Below are positions 8,499 through 16,275 of a stretch of DNA of 22,665 nucleotides, piece by piece. The translations under genes and the position numbers were made by a program. The notes beneath the pieces were generated by a model. That model worked only from the letters and a program-made list of their open reading frames with translations. It did no database searches and was not told the DNA's origin. The number at the start of each line of letters is the position of its first letter. Position 1 is the stretch's first letter. The DNA is from Actinomycetes bacterium (GTDB lineage: Bacteria > Actinomycetota > Acidimicrobiia > Acidimicrobiales > Microtrichaceae): NCBI GenBank assembly GCA_023423475.1, contig JAFAFN010000498.1:1-22665 (forward strand). Direction: 5' to 3'.

Positions 8499-8545
8499 GT
8501 CGCGAGTGAAGCAGAACGTCCCGGCGGACGTGGGAGCATCGGAGC

Positions 8546-9229
8546 ATGTACCGGGAGCGACGCAGCGGGCTGCTCGACGCCGTCGTGTGGCACTCGATCG
8601 CGCGTGGACCGCACCGGGTGCTGCCCGACGGCTGCATGGACGTGCTCTGGTGGCGGGGCCGTCTGGTGGTCGCCGGACCCGACACCGCTGCGCACGTCAG
8701 CGACGTGCGGCCCGGCGAGCACGTGATCGGCCTGCGCTTCGACCCCGGGGTGCTGCCGGCGATGCTCGGCGTCCCCGCATCGGAGCTCGCCGATCGGCGC
8801 CCCGACCTCGTCGATCTGTGGGGCACCGCACGCGTCGCCCCCATCGAGGACCGGATCGGCGACTCGTGCGATCCCCGGCAGGTCGAGCAGGCGTTCCGGC
8901 AGGCTGCTCCGTCGTCGGAGTCGACACCCGACACCGCCGCTCGGCGCGAGCTGGTGCGACGCATCGGCGAGGGTGCGAGCATCGCCGAGCTGTCCGACGA
9001 GCTCGGCTGGAGCGAACGCCATCTGCTGCGACGTTCCCGCGAGGCGTTCGGGTACGCCCCGAGCGTGCTGCGTCGGGTGCTCCGGCTGCAGCGGGCGCTG
9101 CTCGCCGCTCGGGCCGGCGTGCCGCTCGCGCAGGTGGCACAGGGTGCCGGCTACTACGACCAGGCGCACCTGAGCCGCGACGTCCGCGCGCTCGCTGGCA
9201 CCACCATGGGCTCGCTGCTGTCGCCCTGA
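8546..9229 (+). CDS. AraC-family transcriptional regulator with DUF6597-like N-terminal domain
   Basis: A 227-residue DNA-binding protein. The N-terminal part (1-110) has the pattern HRVLPDGCMDVLWWRG (23-38) and PGEHVIGLRFDPG (56-68) seen in AraC proteins with a DUF6597-type sensor domain. The C-terminal AraC domain (about 132-222) has two helix-turn-helix units: ASIAELSDELGWSERHLLRR (144-163) and a second with VAQGAGYYDQAHLSRDVRALAG (positions 197-218), a strong family signature. GGGAG at 8532-8536, 9 nt before the ATG, supports the start. It is divergent from the DUF1214 gene, the obvious first candidate target. The ligand is unknown. Confidence 0.88.
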   Translation: MYRERRSGLLDAVVWHSIARGPHRVLPDGCMDVLWWRGRLVVAGPDTAAHVSDVRPGEHVIGLRFDPGVLPAMLGVPASELADRRPDLVDLWGTARVAPIEDRIGDSCDPRQVEQAFRQAAPSSESTPDTAARRELVRRIGEGASIAELSDELGWSERHLLRRSREAFGYAPSVLRRVLRLQRALLAARAGVPLAQVAQGAGYYDQAHLSRDVRALAGTTMGSLLSP

Positions 9230-9249
9230 CGTCCCGCGGTCCGGTCAGG
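9225..9249. other. Inverted repeat holding the two convergent stop codons
   Basis: CCTGAC (9225-9230) and GTCAGG (9244-9249) are inverted with a 13-nt GC-rich loop. The left arm holds the AraC-gene TGA and the right arm the VOC-gene TGA on the other strand. It may help termination in both directions, but the stem is short. Unlike the other three convergent junctions, no tandem repeat is present. Confidence 0.3.
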
Positions 9250-9634
9250 TCGCGGCGAACAGATCGACGGTGTTGCCGTCGGGGTCGTGCACGATCGCGT
9301 AGCGCTGCCCCCAGAACGCGTCCCACGGTGCCAGGTGCCCGTGGTGCCCGGCATCGACGAGCTGCTCGTAGACGGCGTCGACCTCGGCGGGGGTGCCGCA
9401 GTCGAACGCGAGGGCGACGGGCGGGCCGCCGCTCGGCCGGCTCCATGCCGGGTCGAAGCTCCGGATGGTGTCGACGGTGTCCCAGCCCAGGCGCAGGCCG
9501 CCGTCCAGGGTCACCTCGACGTGCGGCGCCTCGTCCGCTCCCTCGTCGAAGGTGAGCCCGAGTAGCTGGTAGAAGGCGAGCGAGCGCGCCATGTCCGCGG
9601 TGACGATGCCGATGAGGTCCAGGCGTGGGGTCAT
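9245..9634 (-). CDS. VOC-fold (glyoxalase/bleomycin-resistance-like) protein
   Basis: A 129-residue single-module protein of the vicinal oxygen chelate superfamily. It opens with LDLIGIVTADMARSLAFYQLLGL (5-27) and closes with YAIVHDPDGNTVDLFA (112-127), the usual paired beta-alpha-beta-beta-beta signature. The first metal-ligand His or Gln position (here Ile/Gly) and the final Glu (here Asp 124) are not conserved, so metal-dependent catalysis is doubtful and a binding role is possible. GGTGA lies 4 nt before the ATG; the same bases contain TACGGT six nt upstream, which could instead be a -10 box for a leaderless mRNA. Located after the FAD oxidoreductase on the same strand (61-nt gap). Specific function unknown. 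Confidence 0.83.
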   Translation of the reverse strand: MTPRLDLIGIVTADMARSLAFYQLLGLTFDEGADEAPHVEVTLDGGLRLGWDTVDTIRSFDPAWSRPSGGPPVALAFDCGTPAEVDAVYEQLVDAGHHGHLAPWDAFWGQRYAIVHDPDGNTVDLFAAT

Positions 9635-9695
9635 GAGGTCACCGTAGGAGTCCGTCCCCAGGACGTCGTGGACGAATCGGACACGTCGGTCGACC

Positions 9696-11060
9696 TCAGG
9701 CGATGGCGGCGAGCCGTGCCCAGCGTCGGAGCGCCGTGGTGTCGACCTCGATCGGATACCGCTGGTACCACGCGGGCGCCGCCGTAGCCGCGGCGAGCCG
9801 TGGTGCGGCGTGCGCCGCCAGGCCGGGGTGACGGGCGAGCACCACGGCTCGCCGGGCGAGGTCCTGCGGTGTCGGCACGACCCAGTCCTGGACGAGTCCC
9901 GCCGCAGTGCTCTCGGCGTCGACCAGGCCGGTCCGCACCAGCGTCGCGACGCCGGAGGATCCGACCGCGGTGCTGAGCCGCCGGACATGGTCGTACGCCG
10001 CCAGCGTGCCGCCGAGCTCGCGCATGAACGCCGACTGGTAGCGCCACAGCGTCGCCTCGTCGCCGGGCTCGGCGGATGCCGTGCGGTCGATCGCCTCGGC
10101 GAGCACGACACCGGCGATCAGCCCGACGCCGATGCCGCTGCCGTGGGCGGGGAAGACCTGACTCGCGGCGTCGCCGACGAGGGCGAGCCCTGGTGAGGTG
10201 AACCGCGCGTAGGGCGCCTGGAGGGGTATCAGCCCCGACCCGCCGAAGATCGGGTCGCCGATCCAGGGATGCCGCCGTCGGGCGAGGTCGAGGATCGACC
10301 GCCCCGAGCCCCAGCGCCCGTCGCCGAGCGTGCCGGTGAGCACGCCGACCTGTTCGAGCTCGGCATCGACATGGATCGCGAGCGCAGAGAAGCCGCCAGC
10401 GAAGCCCAGCCACATCGCGGTGTCACCGGCCCGCAGCCCGAGCTGCTCGAGGAAGCGGCGGGCACCGTCGCGGTCCGCGATCGAGCAGGTGGTCTGTGCC
10501 GCGGAGCAGAGCTCGTCGGGTCGCGGATCGGGGCACCACCGGTCCAGGTCCGGGACCTGGCGCCGCATCACCGCGGCTCTGCCGCTCGCGTCGACGACGA
10601 GCGACGCATCGACCGCGAGCGCCGTGCCGCCGTCGCGCTCGATGCGCGCGCCGATCACCCGGCCGTGGCGCAGTTCGACCTGCGGCGTGGACACACGGTC
10701 GATCACCTCGACCCCGAGCTCGAGCGCCTCGTCGAGCAACCGCTGGTTGAGCAGTCGCATGTCGGTCTCGACGACCGGGTCGTGGTCGACCACGAACGAC
10801 GAGCCGTCGGGTCCGGCCACGCGGATCGATCCGCCGGTGCCTCGGGCCTCGGGCGCGACGGGCTGGGAGAACCCGGCGCGGGTGAACTGCCACGGCACGA
10901 CGCCGTTGCACCAACGGGCCCCGCCCTGACCGAGCGGTCGGCCCTCGACCACGACGACCCGGCGGCCGCGCCGGGCGAGCTGCACCGCTGCTCCCAAGCC
11001 GGCGGTGCCCGCGCCGACGACGAGCACGTCGACGGCGAGCACCTGTGCGGACGCGGTCAC
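9696..11060 (-). CDS. FAD-dependent oxidoreductase, geranylgeranyl-reductase/PHBH-like fold
   Basis: A 454-residue flavoprotein. The N-terminal dinucleotide-binding motif is VLVVGAGTAGLGAA (12-25), with VVVVEG at the end of strand 2 (35-40). VVDASGR (155-161) and the second FAD motif GDAASQVFPAHGSGIG (296-311) place it in the geranylgeranyl reductase / p-hydroxybenzoate hydroxylase group. No signal peptide or membrane anchor is clear. The GTG at 11060 overlaps the parC stop (TGA 11059-11057) by 4 bp, so translation is probably coupled to parC. That pairing does not reveal its function. It may reduce isoprenoid chains or act as a monooxygenase or dehydrogenase on a small substrate. Confidence 0.85.
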   Translation of the reverse strand: MTASAQVLAVDVLVVGAGTAGLGAAVQLARRGRRVVVVEGRPLGQGGARWCNGVVPWQFTRAGFSQPVAPEARGTGGSIRVAGPDGSSFVVDHDPVVETDMRLLNQRLLDEALELGVEVIDRVSTPQVELRHGRVIGARIERDGGTALAVDASLVVDASGRAAVMRRQVPDLDRWCPDPRPDELCSAAQTTCSIADRDGARRFLEQLGLRAGDTAMWLGFAGGFSALAIHVDAELEQVGVLTGTLGDGRWGSGRSILDLARRRHPWIGDPIFGGSGLIPLQAPYARFTSPGLALVGDAASQVFPAHGSGIGVGLIAGVVLAEAIDRTASAEPGDEATLWRYQSAFMRELGGTLAAYDHVRRLSTAVGSSGVATLVRTGLVDAESTAAGLVQDWVVPTPQDLARRAVVLARHPGLAAHAAPRLAAATAAPAWYQRYPIEVDTTALRRWARLAAIA

Positions 11061-13498
11061 CAGCGGCCGAACCCGACGGCCAGCAGGCGACGGCGCGTCG
11101 CCTTGGACACCAGGTCACGTCCGGTGTGGGGGATGGTGAGCGGTTCGGGTGAGGCGTCCGGCTTGGACGGCGCGTCCTCGGTGCCGACCACGAGCAGCAC
11201 GCCGGACTCGGGCCCGACGTAGGCCCAGTCGAGGCGCTGCTCGTTGCGGAACTTGGTGATGCGCAGGCCGCCCGTCGCCCGTCCCTTGGTGGGGATCTCG
11301 CTCGCATCGGTGACCTTGGCCGTCTGGGCGTCGGACACCGTCAGCACGACGGCGTCCTCATCACCCACGACGCCCGCGCCCACGACCGTCGCCCCGTCCG
11401 CGAGCTTCATCCCGCTGACGCCGCCAGCGCCGCGGCCCTGCAGCGTGACCGACGCTGCCTCGCATCGCATCGCCTGTGCGTTCGATGCGACGGCCAACAC
11501 GTCGACACCGTCGGGGGCGGAGCAGGCGGCGACGACCGAGTCACCCGGCTTCAGCTTGATCGCCGGCTTGCCCGCCGGGGTGCCCGTCAGCTCGGCCACC
11601 GAGATGCGCTTCATCACGCCTTGGGTGGTGACCATCAGGACCGGTGGAGCCTCGCCATCAGCGGGCGGCGCGGTCACCAGGAGTCGGATCGACTCGCCCT
11701 TGTCGAGCGCGAACAGCTCGCCCGACGAGGTGCCCCGGCTGCGGCCGGAGACCTCGGCGACGGCCTCGACGTTGGTGGGCAGTACCCGCCCCTTCGACGT
11801 CAGCGCCCACAGCTGCGCGTGGGTCGACGTCGCGACGCGCTGCACCAGGACGTCGTGGCGGCCGAAGGTCGCGGGCTTCGGGCCGTCGACCGGCTCGCGT
11901 CCGAGCATGCCCGACTGCGACAGCGCGACGACGCACGGGTCGTCGGTGCGCGTCGCGGCGGCGACCGCGGCGACCTCTTCCAGGGTGACGTCGTCGAGGT
12001 GCTCGGGATCGACGATGGTCGTGCGGCGGTCGGTGCCGTAGGTGGCGGCGAGCTCGTCGAGCTCCTTCGCGACGATCGTGCGCTGCCGCTGGTCCGAGGC
12101 GAGGATCTTCTCGTAGTCGTCGATCTGGCCCCGCAGCTCGTCGGCCTCGGCCTGGAGCTCGAGCTTGGCCAGCGCGGTGAGCCGACGCAGCTGCATGTCG
12201 AGGATGTGCACCGCCTGCACGTCGCTCAGCGACAGCTCGTCGATCAGGCGGCCCTTCGCCTCGGCGACGTCCTGGGACGAGCGGATGATCGACACGACCA
12301 GGTCGATGGCGTCGAGTGCGATGAGCAGGCCCTCGACCAGGTGCAGCCGACGCCGGGCCTTGTCGAGCCGGTGGGCGGTGCGCCGCCGCACGACGTCGAG
12401 GCGGTGCTCGATGTAGTGGTGGCACAGGTCGTAGAGGCCGAGCGTGGTCGGGTTGCCGTCCACGAGCACGACGTTGTTGACGCCAAAGGTCTCTTCCAGC
12501 GGGGTCTGGCGGTAGAGCTCGGTGAGCACCGCCTTGGCGTTGGCGCCGGGTCGGAGCTCGATCTCGATGCGCAGGCCGGTGTGACGGTCCGAGGTGTTCT
12601 TGATGTCGGTGACCATCGGCAGCTTGCCGCCGCGCACGAGGTCCTGGATGCGGGCCACGACCCGCTCCGGGCCGACCTGGTACGGGAGCTCGGTGACGAC
12701 GAGCCCCTGCCGGGCGCGGGTGAGGTCGACGATCTCGACCCGGGCGCGGATACGGAAGCTGCCGCGGCCGGTGCGGTACGCCTCGGCGACGTCGTCGGCG
12801 ACGAGGATGCCGCCCGAAGGGAAGTCCGGGCCGGGGAGCACCGCCATGAGCTCCTCGAGCGTGGCCTTCGGGCGGCGCTTGGTCATGACCAGCTTGATGG
12901 CGTCGACGACCTCTCGCAGGTTGTGGCCCGGCATGTTGGTAGCCATGCCGACCGCGATGCCCGAGGTGCCGTTGACCAACAGGTTGGGCAGCCGCGCCGG
13001 CAGGTACCCCGGCTCGTCGCGCTCGCCGTCGAAGGTCGCTCGCATCTCGACGGTGTCCTCGTCGATCTCGTCGAGCATCTCCATCGCTGCGCCGCTCAGG
13101 CGGCACTCGGTGTAGCGGTACGCGGCGGGCGGGTCGTCGAGGCTGCCGAAGTTGCCGTGCGGGTCGACCAGGGTGACGTTGCGGCTGAAGTCCTGGCCCA
13201 TCTTGGTGAGGGCGTCGTAGATGGAGCCGTCGCCGTGGGGGTGGAACTTGCCCATGGTCTCTCCGACGACGCCGGCGCACTTGCGGTGCGGGCGGTCGGG
13301 TCGCAGCCCCATGTTGGACATGGCGAAGAGGATGCGGCGCTGCACGGGCTTGAGGCCGTCGCGCACGTCGGGGATGGCTCGGGCGGTGATGACCGACAGC
13401 GAGTAGGCGAGGAACGACTCGCCCAGCTCGGACGAGACGGGCACCTCGATGACCTCTCGTGCGAACTCACCGTCGAAGAGCTGCGTCTGGCGTGGCAT
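11057..13498 (-). CDS. parC: DNA topoisomerase IV subunit A (ParC)
   Basis: Breakage-reunion subunit of the type IIA topoisomerase, 813 residues, partner of ParE. The winged-helix/tower part has DVRDGLKPVQRRILFAM (44-60), HPHGDGSIYDAL (86-97) and the catalytic Tyr 129 in RYTECRL. LLVNGTSGIAVGMATNMPGHNL and FGVNNVVLVDG follow, then the coiled-coil region and a C-terminal beta-pinwheel (about 500-790). No QRRGGKG GyrA-box is present, which with the overall likeness to Streptomyces ParC argues against gyrase. The residue matching E. coli GyrA Ser83 is Gly 91. The ATG at 13498 has GGAAGA 9 nt upstream; a longer open frame to 14125 runs antisense to the amidase and is not coding. Its stop overlaps the FAD oxidoreductase start. 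Confidence 0.93.
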   Translation of the reverse strand: MPRQTQLFDGEFAREVIEVPVSSELGESFLAYSLSVITARAIPDVRDGLKPVQRRILFAMSNMGLRPDRPHRKCAGVVGETMGKFHPHGDGSIYDALTKMGQDFSRNVTLVDPHGNFGSLDDPPAAYRYTECRLSGAAMEMLDEIDEDTVEMRATFDGERDEPGYLPARLPNLLVNGTSGIAVGMATNMPGHNLREVVDAIKLVMTKRRPKATLEELMAVLPGPDFPSGGILVADDVAEAYRTGRGSFRIRARVEIVDLTRARQGLVVTELPYQVGPERVVARIQDLVRGGKLPMVTDIKNTSDRHTGLRIEIELRPGANAKAVLTELYRQTPLEETFGVNNVVLVDGNPTTLGLYDLCHHYIEHRLDVVRRRTAHRLDKARRRLHLVEGLLIALDAIDLVVSIIRSSQDVAEAKGRLIDELSLSDVQAVHILDMQLRRLTALAKLELQAEADELRGQIDDYEKILASDQRQRTIVAKELDELAATYGTDRRTTIVDPEHLDDVTLEEVAAVAAATRTDDPCVVALSQSGMLGREPVDGPKPATFGRHDVLVQRVATSTHAQLWALTSKGRVLPTNVEAVAEVSGRSRGTSSGELFALDKGESIRLLVTAPPADGEAPPVLMVTTQGVMKRISVAELTGTPAGKPAIKLKPGDSVVAACSAPDGVDVLAVASNAQAMRCEAASVTLQGRGAGGVSGMKLADGATVVGAGVVGDEDAVVLTVSDAQTAKVTDASEIPTKGRATGGLRITKFRNEQRLDWAYVGPESGVLLVVGTEDAPSKPDASPEPLTIPHTGRDLVSKATRRRLLAVGFGRW

Positions 13499-13572
13499 GG
13501 CCGTCATTCTTCCAGTGCGCCACGACAGCGACGGGAACCCGTCCACGTGACGTCGGGAACATGTGCCCCTGG

Positions 13573-13591
13573 TAAACTGAACATGGTTCAG
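13573..13591 (+). promoter_or_regulatory. Amidase promoter -10 with overlapping operator-like palindrome
   Basis: An extended -10 (TG-G-TAAACT; hexamer 13573-13578) lies 26 nt before the amidase ATG. Overlapping it at 13577-13591 is a perfect 6-3-6 inverted repeat, CTGAAC-ATG-GTTCAG, placed where a repressor would block the start of transcription. A TGACGT (13548-13553) is a poor -35 at 19-nt spacing. The palindrome is not a LexA box (GAAC-N4-GTTC), because its spacer is 3 nt. Confidence 0.5.
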
Positions 13592-13604
13592 GCATGATCT
13601 GCTG

Positions 13605-15140
13605 ATGACCGATACCTGGACCGACGATGCCTGCTCCCTGGTCGACGCCTTCCGTGCGGGTGAGCGCTCGCCCAAGGAAGAGCTCCAGGCGACCCTCGAC
13701 GCGATCGAGGCCAGCGACCTGAACTGCTTCTCGTACCTCGATCCCGAGCGTGCCCTCGCCGCGGCGGAGTCGGCCGACCTCTCGAAGCCCTTCGGTGGCG
13801 TGCCCGTCGGTATCAAGGAGCTCGAGCAGGTGAAGGGCTGGCCCGACACCGGTGCGTCGCTCGCCTTCAAGGACCGCATCGCGGACCACACCAGCGAGAC
13901 CACCCGTCGCTTCATCGAGGACGGCGGCGTCGTGCCCGTCGGGCTGACCACGGCGTCGGAGTTCGGTGGCCTCAACGTCAGCGTGACCAAGCTGAACGGC
14001 ATCGCCCACAACCCGTGGCAGTACGGTCGGACCGCTGGTGGTTCCTCGGGTGGCAGCGCGTCGGCGGTCGGTGGCGGCCTGGTGTCGATCGCGAGCGGCG
14101 GCGACGGCGGCGGCTCCATCCGCATCCCCGCGGGCTACTGCGGTCTGCTCGGCATGAAGGGCACCTACGGGCGCATGTCCCGTGGTCCCCATGCGTTCTT
14201 CCGCCCCGGCACCGTCGTCAACGGCGTGCTCGCCCGGTCGGTGCGCGACGCCGCACGTCACTACGACGTGTGCGCGGGTGTCGACCCCCGTGACCCCTCG
14301 ACGCTGCCCAACCCGGGCAACTGGGAGAAGAACCTCGGCTCGACCGAGCTCAAGGGCAAGCGCGTCGCCATCCTGCCGTCGATCGCGGACGTGACCCTCG
14401 AGGTCGGCGTCGAGGACCAGCTGCGCCAGCAGGCCAAGGAGCTGATCGCGGCGACCGGGATGGTCGAGGTCGACATCACCCTCGAGCTGCCGAACCTGGC
14501 CGCGCAGTGGGCGATGGGCAACCTCTCGACCCTGCTCGCCGAGCTCGGCCCGATGTGGCCGAAGTGCGCGCCGCTGCTCACCGACGAGATCGCGCTCGGC
14601 ACGTTGCTCGCCCAGTCGATGTACAACCTGAACCTGGCTGCGGTCGCCGAGCAGCAGCGCATCGACGCGAACGCCGCGATGGCCGCCGCCTTCGACAAGG
14701 TCGACTACATCATCTGCTCGACGAACCCCGGCCCGGCGTTCGCCGCGGACGCCGCGACGTCGAGCCCGACCGACAGCTTCCTCGACACCGCCAAGTCCTC
14801 GGCGGTCGCCCGCGGTGCCTTCCGCGGACTGATGGCGTCGCTGCGTGTGGCCAACGGCGCGTTCCCGAAGATGTCCAACGCGCTGATCGACGCCGTCGTC
14901 GACAAGATCCCCGATCTGGTCACGATGGGCGGCCTGACGATCATCTCGAACATCTACGGCAACCCGGCGGTGTCCATCCCCGCCGGCACGGTGAACGGCC
15001 TGCCCGTCGGCATGCAGGTGCTCGCGCCGCACCACCGCGACGCCGAGCTGTTCGACGTCGCGCTGGTGGCCGAGCGCGAGATGCCGTGGCCCAAGGTCGC
15101 CCCGCGGGTGACCGGGCAGGCGAGCCTCACCGCGGTTTGA
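13605..15140 (+). CDS. Amidase signature family hydrolase
   Basis: A 511-residue enzyme with the Ser-cisSer-Lys triad of the amidase signature family, which hydrolyses C-N amide bonds. Lys 71 lies in GVPVGIKEL, cis-Ser 147 in GRTAGGSSGGSAS and nucleophile Ser 171 in GGDGGGSIRIPAG; the Ser-to-Ser spacing (24) equals that of GatA. The usual GSDTGG is GGDGGG here. GatB/GatC genes are absent nearby, so a catabolic amidase fits better than the tRNA amidotransferase. No signal peptide, so cytoplasmic. Divergent from parC and convergent with the LLM oxidoreductase. Codon use is typical of the window. Substrate unknown. No Shine-Dalgarno is obvious before the ATG, and the C-terminal LTAV-stop forms copy one of a 14-bp repeat. 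Confidence 0.9.
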   Translation: MTDTWTDDACSLVDAFRAGERSPKEELQATLDAIEASDLNCFSYLDPERALAAAESADLSKPFGGVPVGIKELEQVKGWPDTGASLAFKDRIADHTSETTRRFIEDGGVVPVGLTTASEFGGLNVSVTKLNGIAHNPWQYGRTAGGSSGGSASAVGGGLVSIASGGDGGGSIRIPAGYCGLLGMKGTYGRMSRGPHAFFRPGTVVNGVLARSVRDAARHYDVCAGVDPRDPSTLPNPGNWEKNLGSTELKGKRVAILPSIADVTLEVGVEDQLRQQAKELIAATGMVEVDITLELPNLAAQWAMGNLSTLLAELGPMWPKCAPLLTDEIALGTLLAQSMYNLNLAAVAEQQRIDANAAMAAAFDKVDYIICSTNPGPAFAADAATSSPTDSFLDTAKSSAVARGAFRGLMASLRVANGAFPKMSNALIDAVVDKIPDLVTMGGLTIISNIYGNPAVSIPAGTVNGLPVGMQVLAPHHRDAELFDVALVAEREMPWPKVAPRVTGQASLTAV

Positions 15141-15182
15141 TCACCGCTGCCTGATCACCGCGGTCTGTTCACCGCGGTCCGG
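15127..15182 (+). repeat. 14-bp degenerate tandem repeat x4 spanning the amidase stop codon
   Basis: Four consecutive 14-bp units, each beginning TCACCGC, cover 15127-15140, 15141-15154, 15155-15168 and 15169-15182. The first (TCACCGCGGTTTGA) encodes the last residues of the amidase and its TGA; the second also ends in TGA; the third and fourth end TCTGT and TCCGG. The array fills the gap up to the terminator of the convergent LLM gene. Confidence 0.9.
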
Positions 15183-15184
15183 GC

Positions 15185-15212
15185 GGTGCTGCTGGCTCAG
15201 GCCGGCAGCACC
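15185..15212. terminator. Bidirectional terminator hairpin with the LLM stop codon in its loop
   Basis: GGTGCTGCTGGC (15185-15196) pairs with GCCGGCAGCACC (15201-15212): a 12-bp stem with one U-G or A-C position and a TCAG tetraloop. The loop holds the LLM gene stop (15197-15199). It lies between convergent genes, so it can end both transcripts, though no U-tract is present. Confidence 0.6.
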
Positions 15213-16225
15213 AGCTCGGCGGCCTGACGGAGCTGCTCGGTCGAGCTGGCGTGCACGAGGATCTCGGTGACGGGGGAGTCCTTCCACGCCGCCAGCCGGT
15301 CCGCGATGCGCTCCGGGGTGCCGACCAGCGAGATCTCGTCCGCGAACTCGACCGGCACCTCGCCGATGGCCTGGTCACCCTTGCCCTCGAAGAAGAGGTC
15401 CTGGATCTTCTCGGCCTGCTCGCCGAGGCCCATCCGTGCGGCCAGCTTCGTGTGGTAGTTCTGGCCCTTGGCACCCATGCCGCCGATGTAGAACGCGAGC
15501 ATCGCCCGGGTTCCACCGAGTGCCGCCTCGATCGTCTCGGGCTTGTCGTCCTCGGTCACGATGAAGGCGCACAGCGCGGCGATCTCGAAGTCGTCTTTCG
15601 CGCCGGCGAGCTGGTCGGAGTACACGTCCTGGCGGTACGGCGAGTAGTAGAGCGGCAGCCAGCCGTCCGCGATCTCGGCGGTCTGGGTGACGTTCTTGGG
15701 ACCCTCGGCGCCGAGGTAGATCGGGATGCGGCGACGCAGCGGGTGCACGATCGACTTGAGCGGCTTGCCCAGCCCGACGCTGCCCTCTCCGGAGAACGGG
15801 TGCTGGTGGAACTCGCCCTGGTAGTTCAGCGGCTCCTCGCGCTCCATCACGGTGCGGATGATCTCGATGTACTCGCGGGTGCGGGCGAGCGGCTTGTTGG
15901 ACGGACGTCCGTACCAGCCCTCGACGACCTGCGGGCCCGACACGCCGAGGCCGAGCTGGAAGCGTCCGTTGCTCAGGTAGTCCATCGTGATCGCCGACAT
16001 CGCGGTCGCCGTCGGCGTGCGCGCCGCGAGCTGCACCACCGCGGTGCCGAGCTTGATGCGCTCGGTCTTCGCCGCCAGGTAGGCGAGCGGGGTGAGCGCG
16101 TCGGAGCCCCAGGCCTCGGCGGTCCACACCGAGGTGAATCCGAGCTCCTCGGCCGCCACGGCACGGTCGACCCAGTCGGGCGACGGCATCTGACCCCAGT
16201 AGCCGAGTTGCAGACCGAGCTTCAT
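15197..16225 (-). CDS. LLM class (luciferase-like) flavin/F420-dependent oxidoreductase
   Basis: A 342-residue TIM-barrel protein of the luciferase-like monooxygenase superfamily; actinobacterial members of this type commonly use coenzyme F420. Evidence: MKLGLQLGYWG (1-11), a VDRAVAAEELGFTSVWTAEAWG helix-strand unit, LGTAVVQLAARTPTATAMSA, and NGRFQLGLGVSGPQVVEGW, the core LLM signature. EISLVGTPERIADRLAAWKD near the end is the usual C-terminal motif. GAGGAG is 5 nt before the ATG at 16225, an excellent ribosome-binding site. The substrate is unknown; KstR-like control (see the promoter at 16276) would suit lipid or sterol catabolism. Monocistronic: its own promoter, a 5'UTR hairpin and a terminator at its end. 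Confidence 0.9.
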   Translation of the reverse strand: MKLGLQLGYWGQMPSPDWVDRAVAAEELGFTSVWTAEAWGSDALTPLAYLAAKTERIKLGTAVVQLAARTPTATAMSAITMDYLSNGRFQLGLGVSGPQVVEGWYGRPSNKPLARTREYIEIIRTVMEREEPLNYQGEFHQHPFSGEGSVGLGKPLKSIVHPLRRRIPIYLGAEGPKNVTQTAEIADGWLPLYYSPYRQDVYSDQLAGAKDDFEIAALCAFIVTEDDKPETIEAALGGTRAMLAFYIGGMGAKGQNYHTKLAARMGLGEQAEKIQDLFFEGKGDQAIGEVPVEFADEISLVGTPERIADRLAAWKDSPVTEILVHASSTEQLRQAAELVLPA

Positions 16226-16245
16226 GTGGACTCCTCGAGGTGGGA

Positions 16246-16261
16246 CGCCCGCAGACGGGCG
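16246..16261. other. Hairpin between the GGDEF-EAL gene end and the LLM start
   Basis: CGCCCG / CGGGCG, a perfect 6-bp stem with a CAGA loop, lies in the LLM 5' untranslated region, upstream of its ribosome-binding site. It could instead be a terminator for the GGDEF-EAL gene that ends 55 nt earlier. No U-tract. Confidence 0.35.
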
Positions 16262-16275
16262 GCTGGCAGATCGGC

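Noticed and set aside
13577..13591. LexA (SOS) box.
   Set aside because: Actinobacterial LexA needs GAAC-N4-GTTC; here the spacer is 3 nt.
11621..13597. 658-residue plus-strand open frame opposite parC.
   Set aside because: Antisense shadow: Val/Asp/Arg/Gly-rich translation with no family features.
13499..14125. N-terminal extension of parC (open frame giving 1022 residues).
   Set aside because: It lies antisense to the well-supported amidase, has no ParC likeness, and a ribosome-binding site supports the ATG at 13498.
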